DNA of 64,000 bases from Faeciplasma sp048393055. Its GTDB lineage: Bacteria > Bacillota > Clostridia > Oscillospirales > Ruminococcaceae. Positions 49,721 to 59,183 of the stretch are shown piece by piece (position 1 is the first letter of the stretch; each line of letters opens with the position of its first letter). Location: assembly GCA_048393055.1 (NCBI GenBank), contig DBFJJS010000008.1, positions 1 through 64,000 on the forward strand. Reading direction: 5' to 3'. A program made the translations under genes and the position numbers. The notes below the pieces were generated by a model. That model ran no database searches, had not been told where the DNA came from, and saw only the letters and a list, made by a program, of their open reading frames with translations.

Positions 49721-50863
49721 TTAGTGGAGAATGGTCTTTTCAGTTTCCTTATCAAAGATATGGATCCTGTTCGCGTCAAGAGCGCAGGTAATAACATCCT
49801 GAGGTCTTGCTGTAGAGCGGTTGGAAACACGGGCTGTGAGGTTGATTCCCTCGCAGCTGAGATACAGATACGTCTCGGCGCCCATCATTTCGGCAACGTT
49901 TACGGTAGCTTCTATGATACCAGTCTTAGCGGAGGAAATGAACATCTCCTCGTCGTGGATGCACTCAGGACGGATGCCCGCGATAATCTCCTTGTTGAGA
50001 TACGGCAGGAGTACCTCCTCGTTTACCTTGGACTCGGGAAGCTCTACATAGAACTTTCTACCCCTTCTCTCCTTGGTGTCCTCCGAACCAAATTCAATAT
50101 TATACTTGCCGTCGATCTTTACGAGCTTAGCATCGATAAAGTTCATCTGAGGCGAACCGATAAAGCCCGCTACAAACAAATTGCAGGGATAGGAGTAAAG
50201 TGTCTGCGGAGTATCTACCTGCTGAATGAATCCATCCTTCATAACTACTATCCTGTCCGCCATGGTCATAGCTTCAGTCTGGTCGTGAGTTACGTAGATA
50301 AAGGTTGTTCCGAGTCTCTTGTGCAAAAGAGCTATTTCAGTTCTCATCTGAGCACGGAGCTTAGCGTCCAGGTTTGAAAGAGGCTCGTCAAGTAAGAATA
50401 CCTGAGGCTCACGAACAAGCGCACGTCCTAACGCGACACGCTGCCTCTGGCCGCCTGACAAAGCCTTAGGCTTTCTGTCCAGCAGGTGCTGGATGTCGAG
50501 TATTCTCGCAGCCTCCTCAACCTTGCGCGCAATCTGATCCTTCGGAGTCTTCCTAAGTTTGAGGCCAAACGCCATATTCTCAAAAACGGTCATGTGAGGA
50601 TACAGAGCGTAGTTCTGGAACACCATCGCGATATCCCTGTCCTTAGGAGCGATATCGTTTACAAGCCTGTTGCCTATGTACAGCTCGCCGTCCGTAATCT
50701 CCTCAAGTCCTGCTATCATACGCAGCGTAGTTGATTTTCCGCATCCTGAAGGACCGACTAATATGATAAATTCCTTGTCCTTTACTTCCAGGCAAAAGTC
50801 AGATACGGCTACTACTCCGCCCGGGTATTTCTTGTAAATATGCTTTAGTGATAAACTTGACAT
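49721..50863 (-). CDS. MsmX/UgpC-type multi-sugar ABC transporter ATPase
   Basis: 380 aa. Nucleotide-binding domain (about 1-235) with Walker A GPSGCGKST, Q-loop MVFQNYALYPHMTV, signature LSGGQRQR, Walker B VFLLDEPLSNLDAK, and H-loop THDQTEAMT, followed by the C-terminal OB/TOBE regulatory domain (about 240-375) of CUT1 ATPases. Proteins of this type (MsmX, MsiK, UgpC) often serve several sugar permeases encoded elsewhere. It stands alone with its own strong promoter and terminator, and is the only such ATPase in the window, while four CUT1 permeases at 24-33 kb have none. ATG has AGGAGG upstream. Confidence 0.94.
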   Translation of the reverse strand: MSSLSLKHIYKKYPGGVVAVSDFCLEVKDKEFIILVGPSGCGKSTTLRMIAGLEEITDGELYIGNRLVNDIAPKDRDIAMVFQNYALYPHMTVFENMAFGLKLRKTPKDQIARKVEEAARILDIQHLLDRKPKALSGGQRQRVALGRALVREPQVFLLDEPLSNLDAKLRAQMRTEIALLHKRLGTTFIYVTHDQTEAMTMADRIVVMKDGFIQQVDTPQTLYSYPCNLFVAGFIGSPQMNFIDAKLVKIDGKYNIEFGSEDTKERRGRKFYVELPESKVNEEVLLPYLNKEIIAGIRPECIHDEEMFISSAKTGIIEATVNVAEMMGAETYLYLSCEGINLTARVSNRSTARPQDVITCALDANRIHIFDKETEKTILH

Positions 50864-50922
50864 TGAAAGGCCTCCTTGCCGAAATATAGTGCTAACTTAA
50901 ACTGTAGCTTTGTCATGGTATT

Positions 50923-50951
50923 ATTATAGCCGTTTGGAAAAAGCATCACAA
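50923..50951 (-). promoter_or_regulatory. Promoter of the MsmX-type ATPase gene
   Basis: TTGTGA (50946-50951) and TATAAT (50923-50928) on the minus strand, spacer 17 bp. Confidence 0.7.
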
Positions 50952-51018
50952 GTGTTTTTTTTACTAAACTTCTTCGCACTCCTTTATTTAATTTGACGGA
51001 TTATTGATTAAAACTATT

Positions 51019-51732
51019 CTATTCATTTAAAACAAGCCTCGACACCTCGTCCTTAGTCAGCTCCCGCGACTCTCCCCTGACTAAGGACTTGTCCAGCCAC
51101 ACTCCGCCGATTTTTACCCGCTCAAGACCAGTCACTTCGTTTCCGAGAGCCTCAAACATCCTCTTGATTTGATGGTACATCCCCTCGTGAAGCGTGACAA
51201 GACATTTTAAGCCGCCGTCCAGCCGCTTTATGCCCGCCGGCAGGCATTTTGTGCCGTCCTCCAGAACGACGCCCTCCTCAAAGACCTTTTCCGCATCCCG
51301 GCATAGCTCGTGCCCGAGGCATGCGACATAAAGCTTCTGCACATGGCTTTTCGGGGACAGCATCCTGTGCGCGAGCGCTCCGTCGTCCGTTATCAAAACA
51401 AAGCCCTCGGTATCCTTGTCCAGCCTTCCGGCAGGGAAAAGCCCCTGCCGTCTTAAATCCTCCGGCAGAAGCTCCAAAACCGTCTGGGATAGCCCGTCTC
51501 TCGTCGCGCAGACGACTCCGGCGGGCTTGTTGAGCATTATGTAAACATGCTCCTTATAGCATATTTTCTCGCCGTTTACAGTCACAACGGCGGTTTGCGG
51601 ATCGATCTTTGCGGAAGGCGACCTGGCCGCCGCGCCATCGACCGTCACCGCGCCGCTTTTGCACAGCCTTACTGCCTCGCTACGCGAAATTCCCGGGATC
51701 TGTCCCGAAATAAACCGGTCCAGCCTTATCAT
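51019..51732 (-). CDS. rsuA: 16S rRNA pseudouridine synthase, RsuA family
   Basis: 237 aa. N-terminal S4 RNA-binding domain (MIRLDRFISGQIPGISRSEA), then the RsuA/RluB/E/F catalytic domain with MLNKPAGVVCAT and PAGRLDKDTEGFVLITDDG, whose Asp is the catalytic residue, and the late HEGMYHQIKRMFEALG. The best-known member modifies U516 of 16S rRNA; the exact site here is inferred from family. ATG at 51732 has AAAGGATG upstream. It lies 39 bp after the DUF4830 gene on the same strand. Confidence 0.92.
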   Translation of the reverse strand: MIRLDRFISGQIPGISRSEAVRLCKSGAVTVDGAAARSPSAKIDPQTAVVTVNGEKICYKEHVYIMLNKPAGVVCATRDGLSQTVLELLPEDLRRQGLFPAGRLDKDTEGFVLITDDGALAHRMLSPKSHVQKLYVACLGHELCRDAEKVFEEGVVLEDGTKCLPAGIKRLDGGLKCLVTLHEGMYHQIKRMFEALGNEVTGLERVKIGGVWLDKSLVRGESRELTKDEVSRLVLNE

Positions 51733-51771
51733 ATGCCCACATCCTTTTTACGTCCGTATCCTATTGCCGTG

Positions 51772-52230
51772 CTATGCGTCCGCCTTTACAAGCCCCTGCA
51801 TAAATCCTCCGAGCTCGGTACAGCACACGTCTCCCGCAATCAGCCTTCCGTCGCATATTATAAGGTTTGCGACTATATTCGGTCTGGAATCGCCGTAGTT
51901 ATATATTTCGTATGTATAGATCTCGGCATACTTTCCGCGGTACTTGTCGAGATCGAAGCCCTGCTGGATCTGAAGCTCGTTGTATTCGGTGTAAACGTCG
52001 CTCCACTCCTCGGGAATAACAACGCTGCGGCAATCGATAGGCTCTACCGACGTCTCCCAGCCGAGACCGTGCAGGAACTCAAGCTGCTCCTGCTGCGACG
52101 ACAGCATTATTCCTTGCGGGGCGAACAGGCGGTTGAAGATAAACACCACTCCGAAAACCGCAACCAGCACGCAGAGTACATACGCAAGTATTTTAGCCGT
52201 CTTTTTTAGCTTGATGGTTTTAACAAACAT
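51772..52230 (-). CDS. DUF4830 membrane-anchored protein
   Basis: 152 aa. One N-terminal membrane helix (about 14-34), then an extracellular domain with the DUF4830 pattern: QLEFLHGLGWETSVEPIDCR, VVIPEEWSDVYTEYNELQIQ, GFDLDKYRGK, and GRLIAGDVCCTELGGFMQGL. Function unknown. ATG at 52230 is taken because GGGTGA lies 6 nt upstream, rather than the overlapping GTG 9 nt earlier. Probably co-transcribed with rsuA downstream. Confidence 0.85.
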   Translation of the reverse strand: MFVKTIKLKKTAKILAYVLCVLVAVFGVVFIFNRLFAPQGIMLSSQQEQLEFLHGLGWETSVEPIDCRSVVIPEEWSDVYTEYNELQIQQGFDLDKYRGKYAEIYTYEIYNYGDSRPNIVANLIICDGRLIAGDVCCTELGGFMQGLVKADA

Positions 52231-52339
52231 AATAATCACCCATACCTTGTATAAAATTTCCGGCAGCTGTGCGCTCCCGCTCTATATAAGTTTCTGGTGA
52301 AATATATGCTTGTGCTTTTAAAATTAGTACAAACTCTTA

Positions 52340-54064
52340 TCAGTGCGCGAACTGGCTGTTGTAAAGCTCACTGTAGAAGCCTCCCCTGGCCATAAGCTCG
52401 TCGTGCGTTCCCTGCTCGACAATGTTCCCGTCCCGCATGACAAGTATCAGGTCAGAACTCATAATGGTGGAAAGCCTGTGCGCCACTACAAAGCTTGTCT
52501 TGCCCTGCATGAGCTTTTCAAACGCCCGCTGCACCCTTATTTCCGTCTTGGTGTCTATTGAAGATGTCGCTTCGTCCAGAATCAGCATGGGAGGCTTTGC
52601 GAGCATTACCCTTGTTATGCACAAAAGCTGCTTCTGACCCGCCGAGATGCTTCCGCCGTCCTCGCCGATGACAGTGTCATAGCCCTGGGGCAGCCTTTTT
52701 ATAAAGCTGTGGGCGTGAGTGGCTTTTGCCGCCTCTATCATCTCCTCATCCGAGGCGTCCGGGCGGCCCATCTTGATATTTTCCCGTATCGTGCCGGTTT
52801 TCAGCCAGGTCTCCTGAAGCACCATTCCGTATCCGGAGCGCAGACTGTGGCGGGTGACTTCCCTTATGTCCATTCCCTCTACCCTTATGCTTCCGGAATT
52901 TACGTCGTAAAACCGCATGAGAAGGTTTATAAGCGTTGTCTTGCCGCAGCCGGTAGGACCTACTATCGCTATCCTCTGTCCGGGTCTGACCTTAAGGTTG
53001 AAGTTTTCTATAAGCTTCCTGCCGGGTACATATGAAAAGCAGACGCTGTCAAGCTCTACGTTGCCCTTAACGCCGCTCAGCGCAGCCGCGCCCTCGTCGG
53101 ACGGCTGCTCCTCGGTCTCGATAAACTCGAATATCCTCGCAGCGCAGGCAAGTGCGTTCTGAAGCTCCGTTACAACTCCGCTTATCTCGTTAAACGGCTT
53201 TGTGTACTGGTTGGCATAGTTTAAAATGCAGGTAAGCCCTCCTACCGTCACCGTTCCCGAAACCACCGACAAAGCCCCGCTGAGCCCTACGGCAGCATAC
53301 ACAATGGCGTTTACAAACCTCGTAGACGGGTTTACGAGCGAGGACAAAAATATCGCCTTTACGGATACCTTTGTCAGCTCGTCGTTGACAGCGCTGAAGC
53401 GGTCGTGGCTCCTTTGGGTGTAGTTATACGCCTTGACCACCTTCTGGGAGCCTATCATTTCGTCTATAAGCGCGGTCTGCCTGCCTCTGACCTCCGACTG
53501 CTTTTTAAACAGCTCGTAGGTTGATTTTGACACAAACCTCGCCACAAACAGCGACAGCGGCGTCAGCACCACCGCGATAATGGTTATCTTCCAGCTTATC
53601 GAAAACATGAAGCAAAGGGTGGCAACAATCGTCACAACGCCGGTGAAGAACTGCGAGAATCCCAGAAGAAGCCCGTCCGCAAGCTGGTCCACATCCGCTA
53701 TTACGCGGCTGACCAAATCACCGTGGGCGTGGGAATCTATATAGCTAAGAGGCAAAGCCTCTATCTTTTTGAACGCGCGCTCCCTTATATCCCTTACCGC
53801 TTCATAGGTGATGCGGTTGTTGACGATATTCATCACCCACTGCATCAGGGCTGCGATACCGGCTATAATCCCCGCCTGAACAAGGTATTTTACCACCGCC
53901 GGCATATCCACGCCGCCCTCGACTATATTGTCTATGGCGTTTCCGAATATTATCGGCACGTACAAAGTCAAAATCACGTATGCGGCTGCAAGGATTATTG
54001 ATATTATCATTAAAGCGCTGTATCTTCTCAGCATGAAAATCAGCTTTTTTACCGCGCCGTTCAT
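52340..54064 (-). CDS. Heterodimeric ABC exporter subunit, second gene
   Basis: 574 aa, a fused membrane domain (six helices, about 15-300) and ATPase domain (about 335-570). Walker A GPTGCGKTT, signature ISAGQKQ, Walker B MLILDEATSS with the catalytic Glu, H-loop VAHRLS. This is the half with the complete hydrolysis residues; its own signature is slightly changed (ISAGQ), as usual in BmrCD/LmrCD-type exporters. Likely a multidrug or lipid exporter; substrate unknown. Its ATG overlaps the stop of the first subunit gene by 4 nt (ATGA). Confidence 0.93.
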   Translation of the reverse strand: MNGAVKKLIFMLRRYSALMIISIILAAAYVILTLYVPIIFGNAIDNIVEGGVDMPAVVKYLVQAGIIAGIAALMQWVMNIVNNRITYEAVRDIRERAFKKIEALPLSYIDSHAHGDLVSRVIADVDQLADGLLLGFSQFFTGVVTIVATLCFMFSISWKITIIAVVLTPLSLFVARFVSKSTYELFKKQSEVRGRQTALIDEMIGSQKVVKAYNYTQRSHDRFSAVNDELTKVSVKAIFLSSLVNPSTRFVNAIVYAAVGLSGALSVVSGTVTVGGLTCILNYANQYTKPFNEISGVVTELQNALACAARIFEFIETEEQPSDEGAAALSGVKGNVELDSVCFSYVPGRKLIENFNLKVRPGQRIAIVGPTGCGKTTLINLLMRFYDVNSGSIRVEGMDIREVTRHSLRSGYGMVLQETWLKTGTIRENIKMGRPDASDEEMIEAAKATHAHSFIKRLPQGYDTVIGEDGGSISAGQKQLLCITRVMLAKPPMLILDEATSSIDTKTEIRVQRAFEKLMQGKTSFVVAHRLSTIMSSDLILVMRDGNIVEQGTHDELMARGGFYSELYNSQFAH

Positions 54065-55797
54065 GACCTGACACCCCCTGAGCCGCTCTTTATCTGGGAC
54101 GCATACAGCTCGCTGTACTCGGGGCAGCTTTCCAAAAGCTCCTCGTGAGTCCCTATTCCTACCGCCCTGCCGTCCTCGAGCACAACTATCCTGTCAGAAT
54201 GCATAACAGACGACACCCTCTGCGAGACCGTAAGCACGGTCGGATTAAACGGCAAAGACGCGATGGACTTTCTCAAGGCCGCGTCGGTGGCGTAGTCAAG
54301 CGCGGAGGAGCTGTCGTCCAAAATGAGAATACTCGGCTTTTTCACAAGCGCCCTGGCTATGCACAGCCTCTGCATCTGACCGCCGGAGAGGTTCTTTCCA
54401 CCCTGCTCGATCACATAGTCAAGACCCTCCGGCTTTGCAGCCACGACGTTCGCGGCCTGAGCCGCTTCTATCGCGCGGCTTATCTCGTCGTCGGTGGCGT
54501 CTTCCTTTCCCCAGCGGATATTGTCGCGTATCGTGCCGTGGAACAAAACCGACTTCTGCATTACTATTCCTATTTTATCCCTGAGCGCCACGGCGTCATA
54601 ATCCTCAACGTCCACACCCTCTACAAGCACGCTTCCGCAGGTTCTGTCGTAAAGCCTTGGTATAAGGCTGACAAGCGTCGTTTTGCCGCAGCCGGTGGAG
54701 CCGATTATGCCTATCGTCTCGCCGCGCCTTACCTTGAGGTTTATTCCCTCCAGAGAGTCGGCGGAGGCGTCGGCGTACTTAAAGCTGACGTCGCTAAGCT
54801 CGATTTCATATTCGCTTTGCGGGTTCCCTTCCGTAACGCTTCCGTTTGCCATAGAGGGCTGCAGCTTCAAAACAGCCTCTATCCTGTTGGCGCAGGCTAC
54901 GCTTTTGGTTATGCTTATTATAAGGTTGGCAAGCTTTATAAGCTCGACGAGTATCTGCGACATATAGTTGTACAGCGCTATTACCTCGCCCTGTGTAAGC
55001 GCACCCTGGTCTACTCTTAAAGCGCCGGAATATATCAAAAATATTATTCCTATATTTACGATAACATATGTCAGCGGGTTCATGACAGACGATATCCTGC
55101 CGACAAAATTCTGCATCTTTGCAAGCGCGTTATTCTTTTCGATAAAGTCCGCAGTCTCGCTCTCCTCCATGCAAAAAGCCCTTATAACCCTTGCCCCGGC
55201 GAGGTTTTCCTTGGTCTTCAGCAGCACGCCGTCAAGCCTGCGCTGCACCTTGGTATAAAGCGGAATGCTTATAAGCATTATCCCGAATATAACGACCGAA
55301 AGCGCGGGTATTACCGCCAAAAATATCATGGCGGGCTTCGCGTCTATAGTAAACGCCATTATGGTAGCGCCGAAAACAATAAGCGGCGAACGCATCAAAA
55401 GCCTGAGCGTAAGATTTACTCCGGTCTGCACCTGATTCAAGTCGTTTGTAAGCCTTGTTATCAGCGTAGATGTGCCAAGCCTGTCAAGCTCGGTAAAGGA
55501 CAGCGACTGGATATGGTCAAAAAGCGCCTGCCTCACCGCAGAGGAAAAGCCCACCGCGCCCTTTGCGGCAAAATACTGGGCCGTAAGCGTGCTTGCAAGC
55601 CCGACAGCCCCCAAAACAACCAGCAGTCCGCACATCAGCGCGATGTATCCCTTGTCCCCTGCCGGTATTCCGACGTCTATTATCCTCGCCACTACCATCG
55701 GGACCATCAGCTCGAACGCGACCTCAATTATTTTAAAAAACGGCGCGCAGATTGCCTCGACAGTATAACCCTTAAAGTACTTCAAAAGGCTTTTCAA
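54061..55797 (-). CDS. Heterodimeric ABC exporter subunit, first gene, with degenerate ATPase site
   Basis: 578 aa with the same layout: six helices (about 15-300) and ATPase domain (about 330-570). Walker A GSTGCGKTT, signature LSGGQMQ, Walker B ILILDDSSSALD, where the usual catalytic Glu is Asp, and H-loop VSQRVS in which His is Gln. These two changes make a non-hydrolysing site, the mark of heterodimeric exporters. TTG start at 55797 with GAGAGGAAG upstream. It is translationally coupled to its partner. Confidence 0.93.
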   Translation of the reverse strand: MKSLLKYFKGYTVEAICAPFFKIIEVAFELMVPMVVARIIDVGIPAGDKGYIALMCGLLVVLGAVGLASTLTAQYFAAKGAVGFSSAVRQALFDHIQSLSFTELDRLGTSTLITRLTNDLNQVQTGVNLTLRLLMRSPLIVFGATIMAFTIDAKPAMIFLAVIPALSVVIFGIMLISIPLYTKVQRRLDGVLLKTKENLAGARVIRAFCMEESETADFIEKNNALAKMQNFVGRISSVMNPLTYVIVNIGIIFLIYSGALRVDQGALTQGEVIALYNYMSQILVELIKLANLIISITKSVACANRIEAVLKLQPSMANGSVTEGNPQSEYEIELSDVSFKYADASADSLEGINLKVRRGETIGIIGSTGCGKTTLVSLIPRLYDRTCGSVLVEGVDVEDYDAVALRDKIGIVMQKSVLFHGTIRDNIRWGKEDATDDEISRAIEAAQAANVVAAKPEGLDYVIEQGGKNLSGGQMQRLCIARALVKKPSILILDDSSSALDYATDAALRKSIASLPFNPTVLTVSQRVSSVMHSDRIVVLEDGRAVGIGTHEELLESCPEYSELYASQIKSGSGGVRS

Positions 55798-55856
55798 GAA
55801 AAACTTCCTCTCAAATCAGCCGGCGCCGCCCGAAAGCCAAGCTGCGCCGCCCGCAA

Positions 55857-57533
55857 TTATTCAACACTTATGATGTAATAGTAAACCGGCTGACCGCCGC
55901 TTATCAGGTTTATATCCAGCCTCTGGCCGAATTTCTCCTCCACCCTCGCGCGAAGCGACTCCGCGTCCGCGTCACTCACATCGGCGCCGTATATAATGGT
56001 AATGAACTCGCTGTCCGAGCTTACGAGCCGCTTGGTTAGCTTGTAGGCGGCCTTTTCAACATCGCTCTCGACACTCGACAGCCTGCCGTTTTCCAAAGCA
56101 AGTATTTCGCCCTCTTTTATCTTTTCTCCGTCAAACTCGCTGTCGCGCGCCGCAAACGTGACCTGACCAGTCTTTACCCGCTCAAACGCCTTTGTCATGC
56201 CGGTGCGGTTCGCATTGAAGTCCGCGGACTCGTCATACGCCAAAAGCGCGGATATTCCCTGGGGGATAGTCCTTGTCTGAAGGACGCACACCCTCCTGTC
56301 GGCAAGCTTTGCGGCCTGCTCCGCAGCCATGATAATATTTTTATTGTTTGGCAGCACAAACACCGTCCTCGCGGGGCACGCCTTGATAGCGGCGAGAATA
56401 TCCTCGGTAGAGGGATTCATCGTCTGCCCGCCCTGAACTATGCAGTCCGCTCCCGCGTCCTTAAACATCGCCTCTATGCCGTCTCCCACGGCGACCGCCA
56501 CAAAGCCGAACTCCTTTTCCGGCTCCGCGACTGCGTATACCTTGTTTGAGCTTGACACGACCGACTTCGACTGCCTGCTCTCCATCTGCTTTGCCTCGTG
56601 CTGAAGGCGCATGTTCTCTATCTTAGGCAGGTTCATCTGACCGAACTCAAGTCCCTTTTCAATTGCAAGACCAGGATTGTTCGTGTGCACATGGACCTTA
56701 ATTATCTCATCGTCCTCCACCACTACGACGCAGTCGCCTATTGATTCAAGATATGCCCTGAGCGTTATCGCGTCCGGGCAGCCCGGGTCTTTTTTAACTA
56801 TATACTCGGTACAGTATGTAAAATGTATTTCCTCGTCAAATTCACCCACTACCGACGCAAACGTCTCAACGGTAACAGGCTGGGACGGCTTTTTCGCTTC
56901 CTCGGACAGATCCTTAACCGCCTGTCCACCGCTGAACACCTGACCCATGGCTCTCATGATAATGCAAAGGCCTTTTCCTCCAGCATCCACCACTCCGGCT
57001 TTTTTAAGAGTGGACAAAAGCTCAGGAGTCGTCTCAAGGACTGTCTCCGCCTCGCAGCACACCTCATCCCAAAACTCTGGTATATCCTCCGCGGTTTCGC
57101 ATACAGCCCTGGCTTTTGCCGCGGCAAGCCGCGCAACCGTCAGTATAGTGCCCTCGGTGGGCTTCATCACCGCCTTATACGCCCGTTCCACACCGATTTC
57201 CATAGCGCGCGCGATATCGCAGGCGTTCGCCTCGGTCTTTCCGGCGAGCGCCTTGTCAAATCCCTTAAACAAAAGCGAGGTGATAACTCCCGAGTTCCCC
57301 CTTGCTCCTCTGAGAAGGGCGGAAGCCATTACCTTTGAAACCTCCGCGACGGTTGCGCTGTCCTTCATGAGGACAAGCTCCTTTTTCGCGTTTGAAAGGG
57401 TCATGGACATATTTGTGCCGGTGTCGCCGTCCGGCACGGGAAAAACGTTGAGTTCGTCTACTTCTTTTTTATTATTCGATATGCTGTTGGCAGCACTTAT
57501 AAACGCGTCCCTGAGTATACATCCGGAAATCAT
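55857..57533 (-). CDS. fakA: Fatty acid kinase catalytic subunit FakA (DhaL/DAK2 domain protein, YloV)
   Basis: 558 aa, typical for the YloV/FakA family. N-terminal DhaL-type kinase domain (about 5-200) with ELNVFPVPDGDTGTNM (magnesium-binding Asp residues), LRGARGNSGVI and GVVDAGGKG; a middle domain (about 215-330); and a C-terminal DegV-like domain. FakA phosphorylates fatty acids bound to a FakB (DegV) protein for phospholipid synthesis; no FakB is seen here. ATG at 57533 with AAAGGAG upstream; earlier codons in frame are not conserved. It follows the Asp23 gene by 19 bp, the usual YloU-YloV order. Confidence 0.93.
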   Translation of the reverse strand: MISGCILRDAFISAANSISNNKKEVDELNVFPVPDGDTGTNMSMTLSNAKKELVLMKDSATVAEVSKVMASALLRGARGNSGVITSLLFKGFDKALAGKTEANACDIARAMEIGVERAYKAVMKPTEGTILTVARLAAAKARAVCETAEDIPEFWDEVCCEAETVLETTPELLSTLKKAGVVDAGGKGLCIIMRAMGQVFSGGQAVKDLSEEAKKPSQPVTVETFASVVGEFDEEIHFTYCTEYIVKKDPGCPDAITLRAYLESIGDCVVVVEDDEIIKVHVHTNNPGLAIEKGLEFGQMNLPKIENMRLQHEAKQMESRQSKSVVSSSNKVYAVAEPEKEFGFVAVAVGDGIEAMFKDAGADCIVQGGQTMNPSTEDILAAIKACPARTVFVLPNNKNIIMAAEQAAKLADRRVCVLQTRTIPQGISALLAYDESADFNANRTGMTKAFERVKTGQVTFAARDSEFDGEKIKEGEILALENGRLSSVESDVEKAAYKLTKRLVSSDSEFITIIYGADVSDADAESLRARVEEKFGQRLDINLISGGQPVYYYIISVE

Positions 57534-57552
57534 TTCCTGTCTTTCTCCTTTA

Positions 57553-57909
57553 TTACGATTCCATACCGTCCACATAGACGTTTAATTTTTTTACATCGAC
57601 GCCGGTCTCGCTCTCGACGACGTATCTTACCTTATTTGCGATGCTGTCTACTATAGCGCCGACGTTGACGCCGTACGTCACAAAAATATGCAGGTCTATT
57701 ATCATATAATTCGCGTTCTTGGGAATATGAACTTTTACGCCGTTGTCTATCGAGGTGCTTCCGAGAATATTCGTCTTTACTCCTTGCTTGGCTCCGACAG
57801 GGTTCATCCTTACAACGCCGAAGCAGCCCGTAACCGCATGGCCTATCAGCGACATGAGGTAGGAATTTGTTATGTTGATTGTGCCAAGGTGATTGTCGAT
57901 TTTTATCAT
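57553..57909 (-). CDS. yloU: Asp23/Gls24-family protein (YloU)
   Basis: 118 aa, one Asp23 domain: INITNSYLMSLIGHAVTGCFGV, then GVKVHIPKNANYMIIDLHIFVTYG and the late VVESETGVDVKKLNVYVDG. Such proteins are small cytoplasmic or membrane-associated envelope-stress factors. ATG at 57909 with GGAGAAGG upstream. The gene directly precedes fakA, a pairing conserved in Firmicutes. Confidence 0.92.
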   Translation of the reverse strand: MIKIDNHLGTINITNSYLMSLIGHAVTGCFGVVRMNPVGAKQGVKTNILGSTSIDNGVKVHIPKNANYMIIDLHIFVTYGVNVGAIVDSIANKVRYVVESETGVDVKKLNVYVDGMES

Positions 57910-58046
57910 AAGCCTTCTCCTCTCCCGCAGGTCATCCTGCGCCGCCGTCTTATTCTGAGGACAAATTGCGTCTATTTTGTATATCATAACATACCCCCGC
58001 ACCGATTTCAAGACTTGCGCCCCGTTTTGCCGCTTTTAAGCATGCA

Positions 58047-59183
58047 TTATTTCTCTCTTACCGTCAGCGACACGCTTACTCTTACGCTTGACGAGCTTAA
58101 CAACTCGTTATAACCGCCGAAATATGCTTCAAGATAGTCCGGACGGTATTTTTTCAGCAGCCTTATTATCTCGAACGCGTCGCACGGATACTCCATTACG
58201 GCGCTGTACCCCAGCCCGCAGCGCTCAAATATCTCCTTTTTAGCTCCGTCCGCTATAAGAGCTGGGTCGCAGCCGTCCGGATTATCCCTTATTTTTAAAG
58301 TCCCGTTTATTTTTACGTCTATCTTGGGGCTGCCGTCCTCCGATATATCCACGCTCCGCTTAACGCTGTCTATCTTTACCTCTGCAGAAGCGTGCGAAGA
58401 ACCCGCCATAAGCTCAAGGGCAAGCAGGTCCGCCCTATCCGTGAGCATGCATATGCCGCTTGCCTCCTCAGGTTCAAGATATCTTACCGGCGTGCCTCCT
58501 GAAATCAGGACGCTTTTAAATACTCCTATCGCCTTATCGTATATTTTAGAGTCCTCCAGTCCCTCTATATCGGCGGCGCCGGACGCACGTGCGCTTATAA
58601 CCGGCATTATAAATCCCGAGCAGTCGTCCTTAAGGCGGTTGCTGATGTCTATAAGGCGCGAATGCGCGCTGACGCTGTATTTCGACGCGGCGGAAATCAT
58701 CTGATTCAAAAGCTCCGCCGCCGCTGTACCGTGCTCAAGTTCCGCGCTCACTACATCCGACGCCCTCCCGTCGGTAAACACCACGTTTACGCCCATATAT
58801 ATGTCGTAGTTATTCCAAAAGTACGACAGCACCCCCGAGATATCCCTGCCAAAGAAGCTGTCCCCCAGAACTATCAGCTCGGTGTCACCGGTAAGGACCT
58901 CCTTGCCGGTCTGAAGCTCGAGGTTTTTCTGCGCTTCATAAATGCTCCTGCCGTACATTACCATTGTAATGACATTCTGGTCGGTAGCGTCAACAGGTCC
59001 TCCGCTGCCTGACGGCTGAGCCGCAAACACCTGATAGCTGACAGTGTATACTCCATCGTCATCAACGTCTATTCCCACCGCATGAACTACAAGCCGCAGG
59101 TTTACGTCGGCAAGCTGCGTACAGCCGCTGCACATGAGAATGCATACTATTATTGCGATAAGATATCCGCACGCCTTACGCAA
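58047..59183 (-). CDS. Spore germination protein GerC (Ger(x)C family lipoprotein)
   Basis: 378 aa. Signal peptide with lipobox CSGC (Cys near 21), then the Ger(x)C domains: LRLVVHAVGIDVDDDGVYTV, MYGRSIYEAQKNLELQTGKE, LTGDTELIVLGDSFFGRDI and the C-terminal domain ending PDYLEAYFGGYNELLSSSSV. It is the lipoprotein subunit of the GerA-type nutrient receptor in the inner spore membrane. TTG start at 59183 with GGAGGG 7 nt upstream; it overlaps the GerB gene by 34 nt. Last gene of the ger operon. Confidence 0.93.
   Translation of the reverse strand: MRKACGYLIAIIVCILMCSGCTQLADVNLRLVVHAVGIDVDDDGVYTVSYQVFAAQPSGSGGPVDATDQNVITMVMYGRSIYEAQKNLELQTGKEVLTGDTELIVLGDSFFGRDISGVLSYFWNNYDIYMGVNVVFTDGRASDVVSAELEHGTAAAELLNQMISAASKYSVSAHSRLIDISNRLKDDCSGFIMPVISARASGAADIEGLEDSKIYDKAIGVFKSVLISGGTPVRYLEPEEASGICMLTDRADLLALELMAGSSHASAEVKIDSVKRSVDISEDGSPKIDVKINGTLKIRDNPDGCDPALIADGAKKEIFERCGLGYSAVMEYPCDAFEIIRLLKKYRPDYLEAYFGGYNELLSSSSVRVSVSLTVREK

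Noticed and set aside
54061..55797. Damaged ABC exporter because the Walker B Glu and H-loop His are replaced
   Set aside because: The partner subunit has the intact residues; this asymmetry is the known pattern of heterodimeric exporters.
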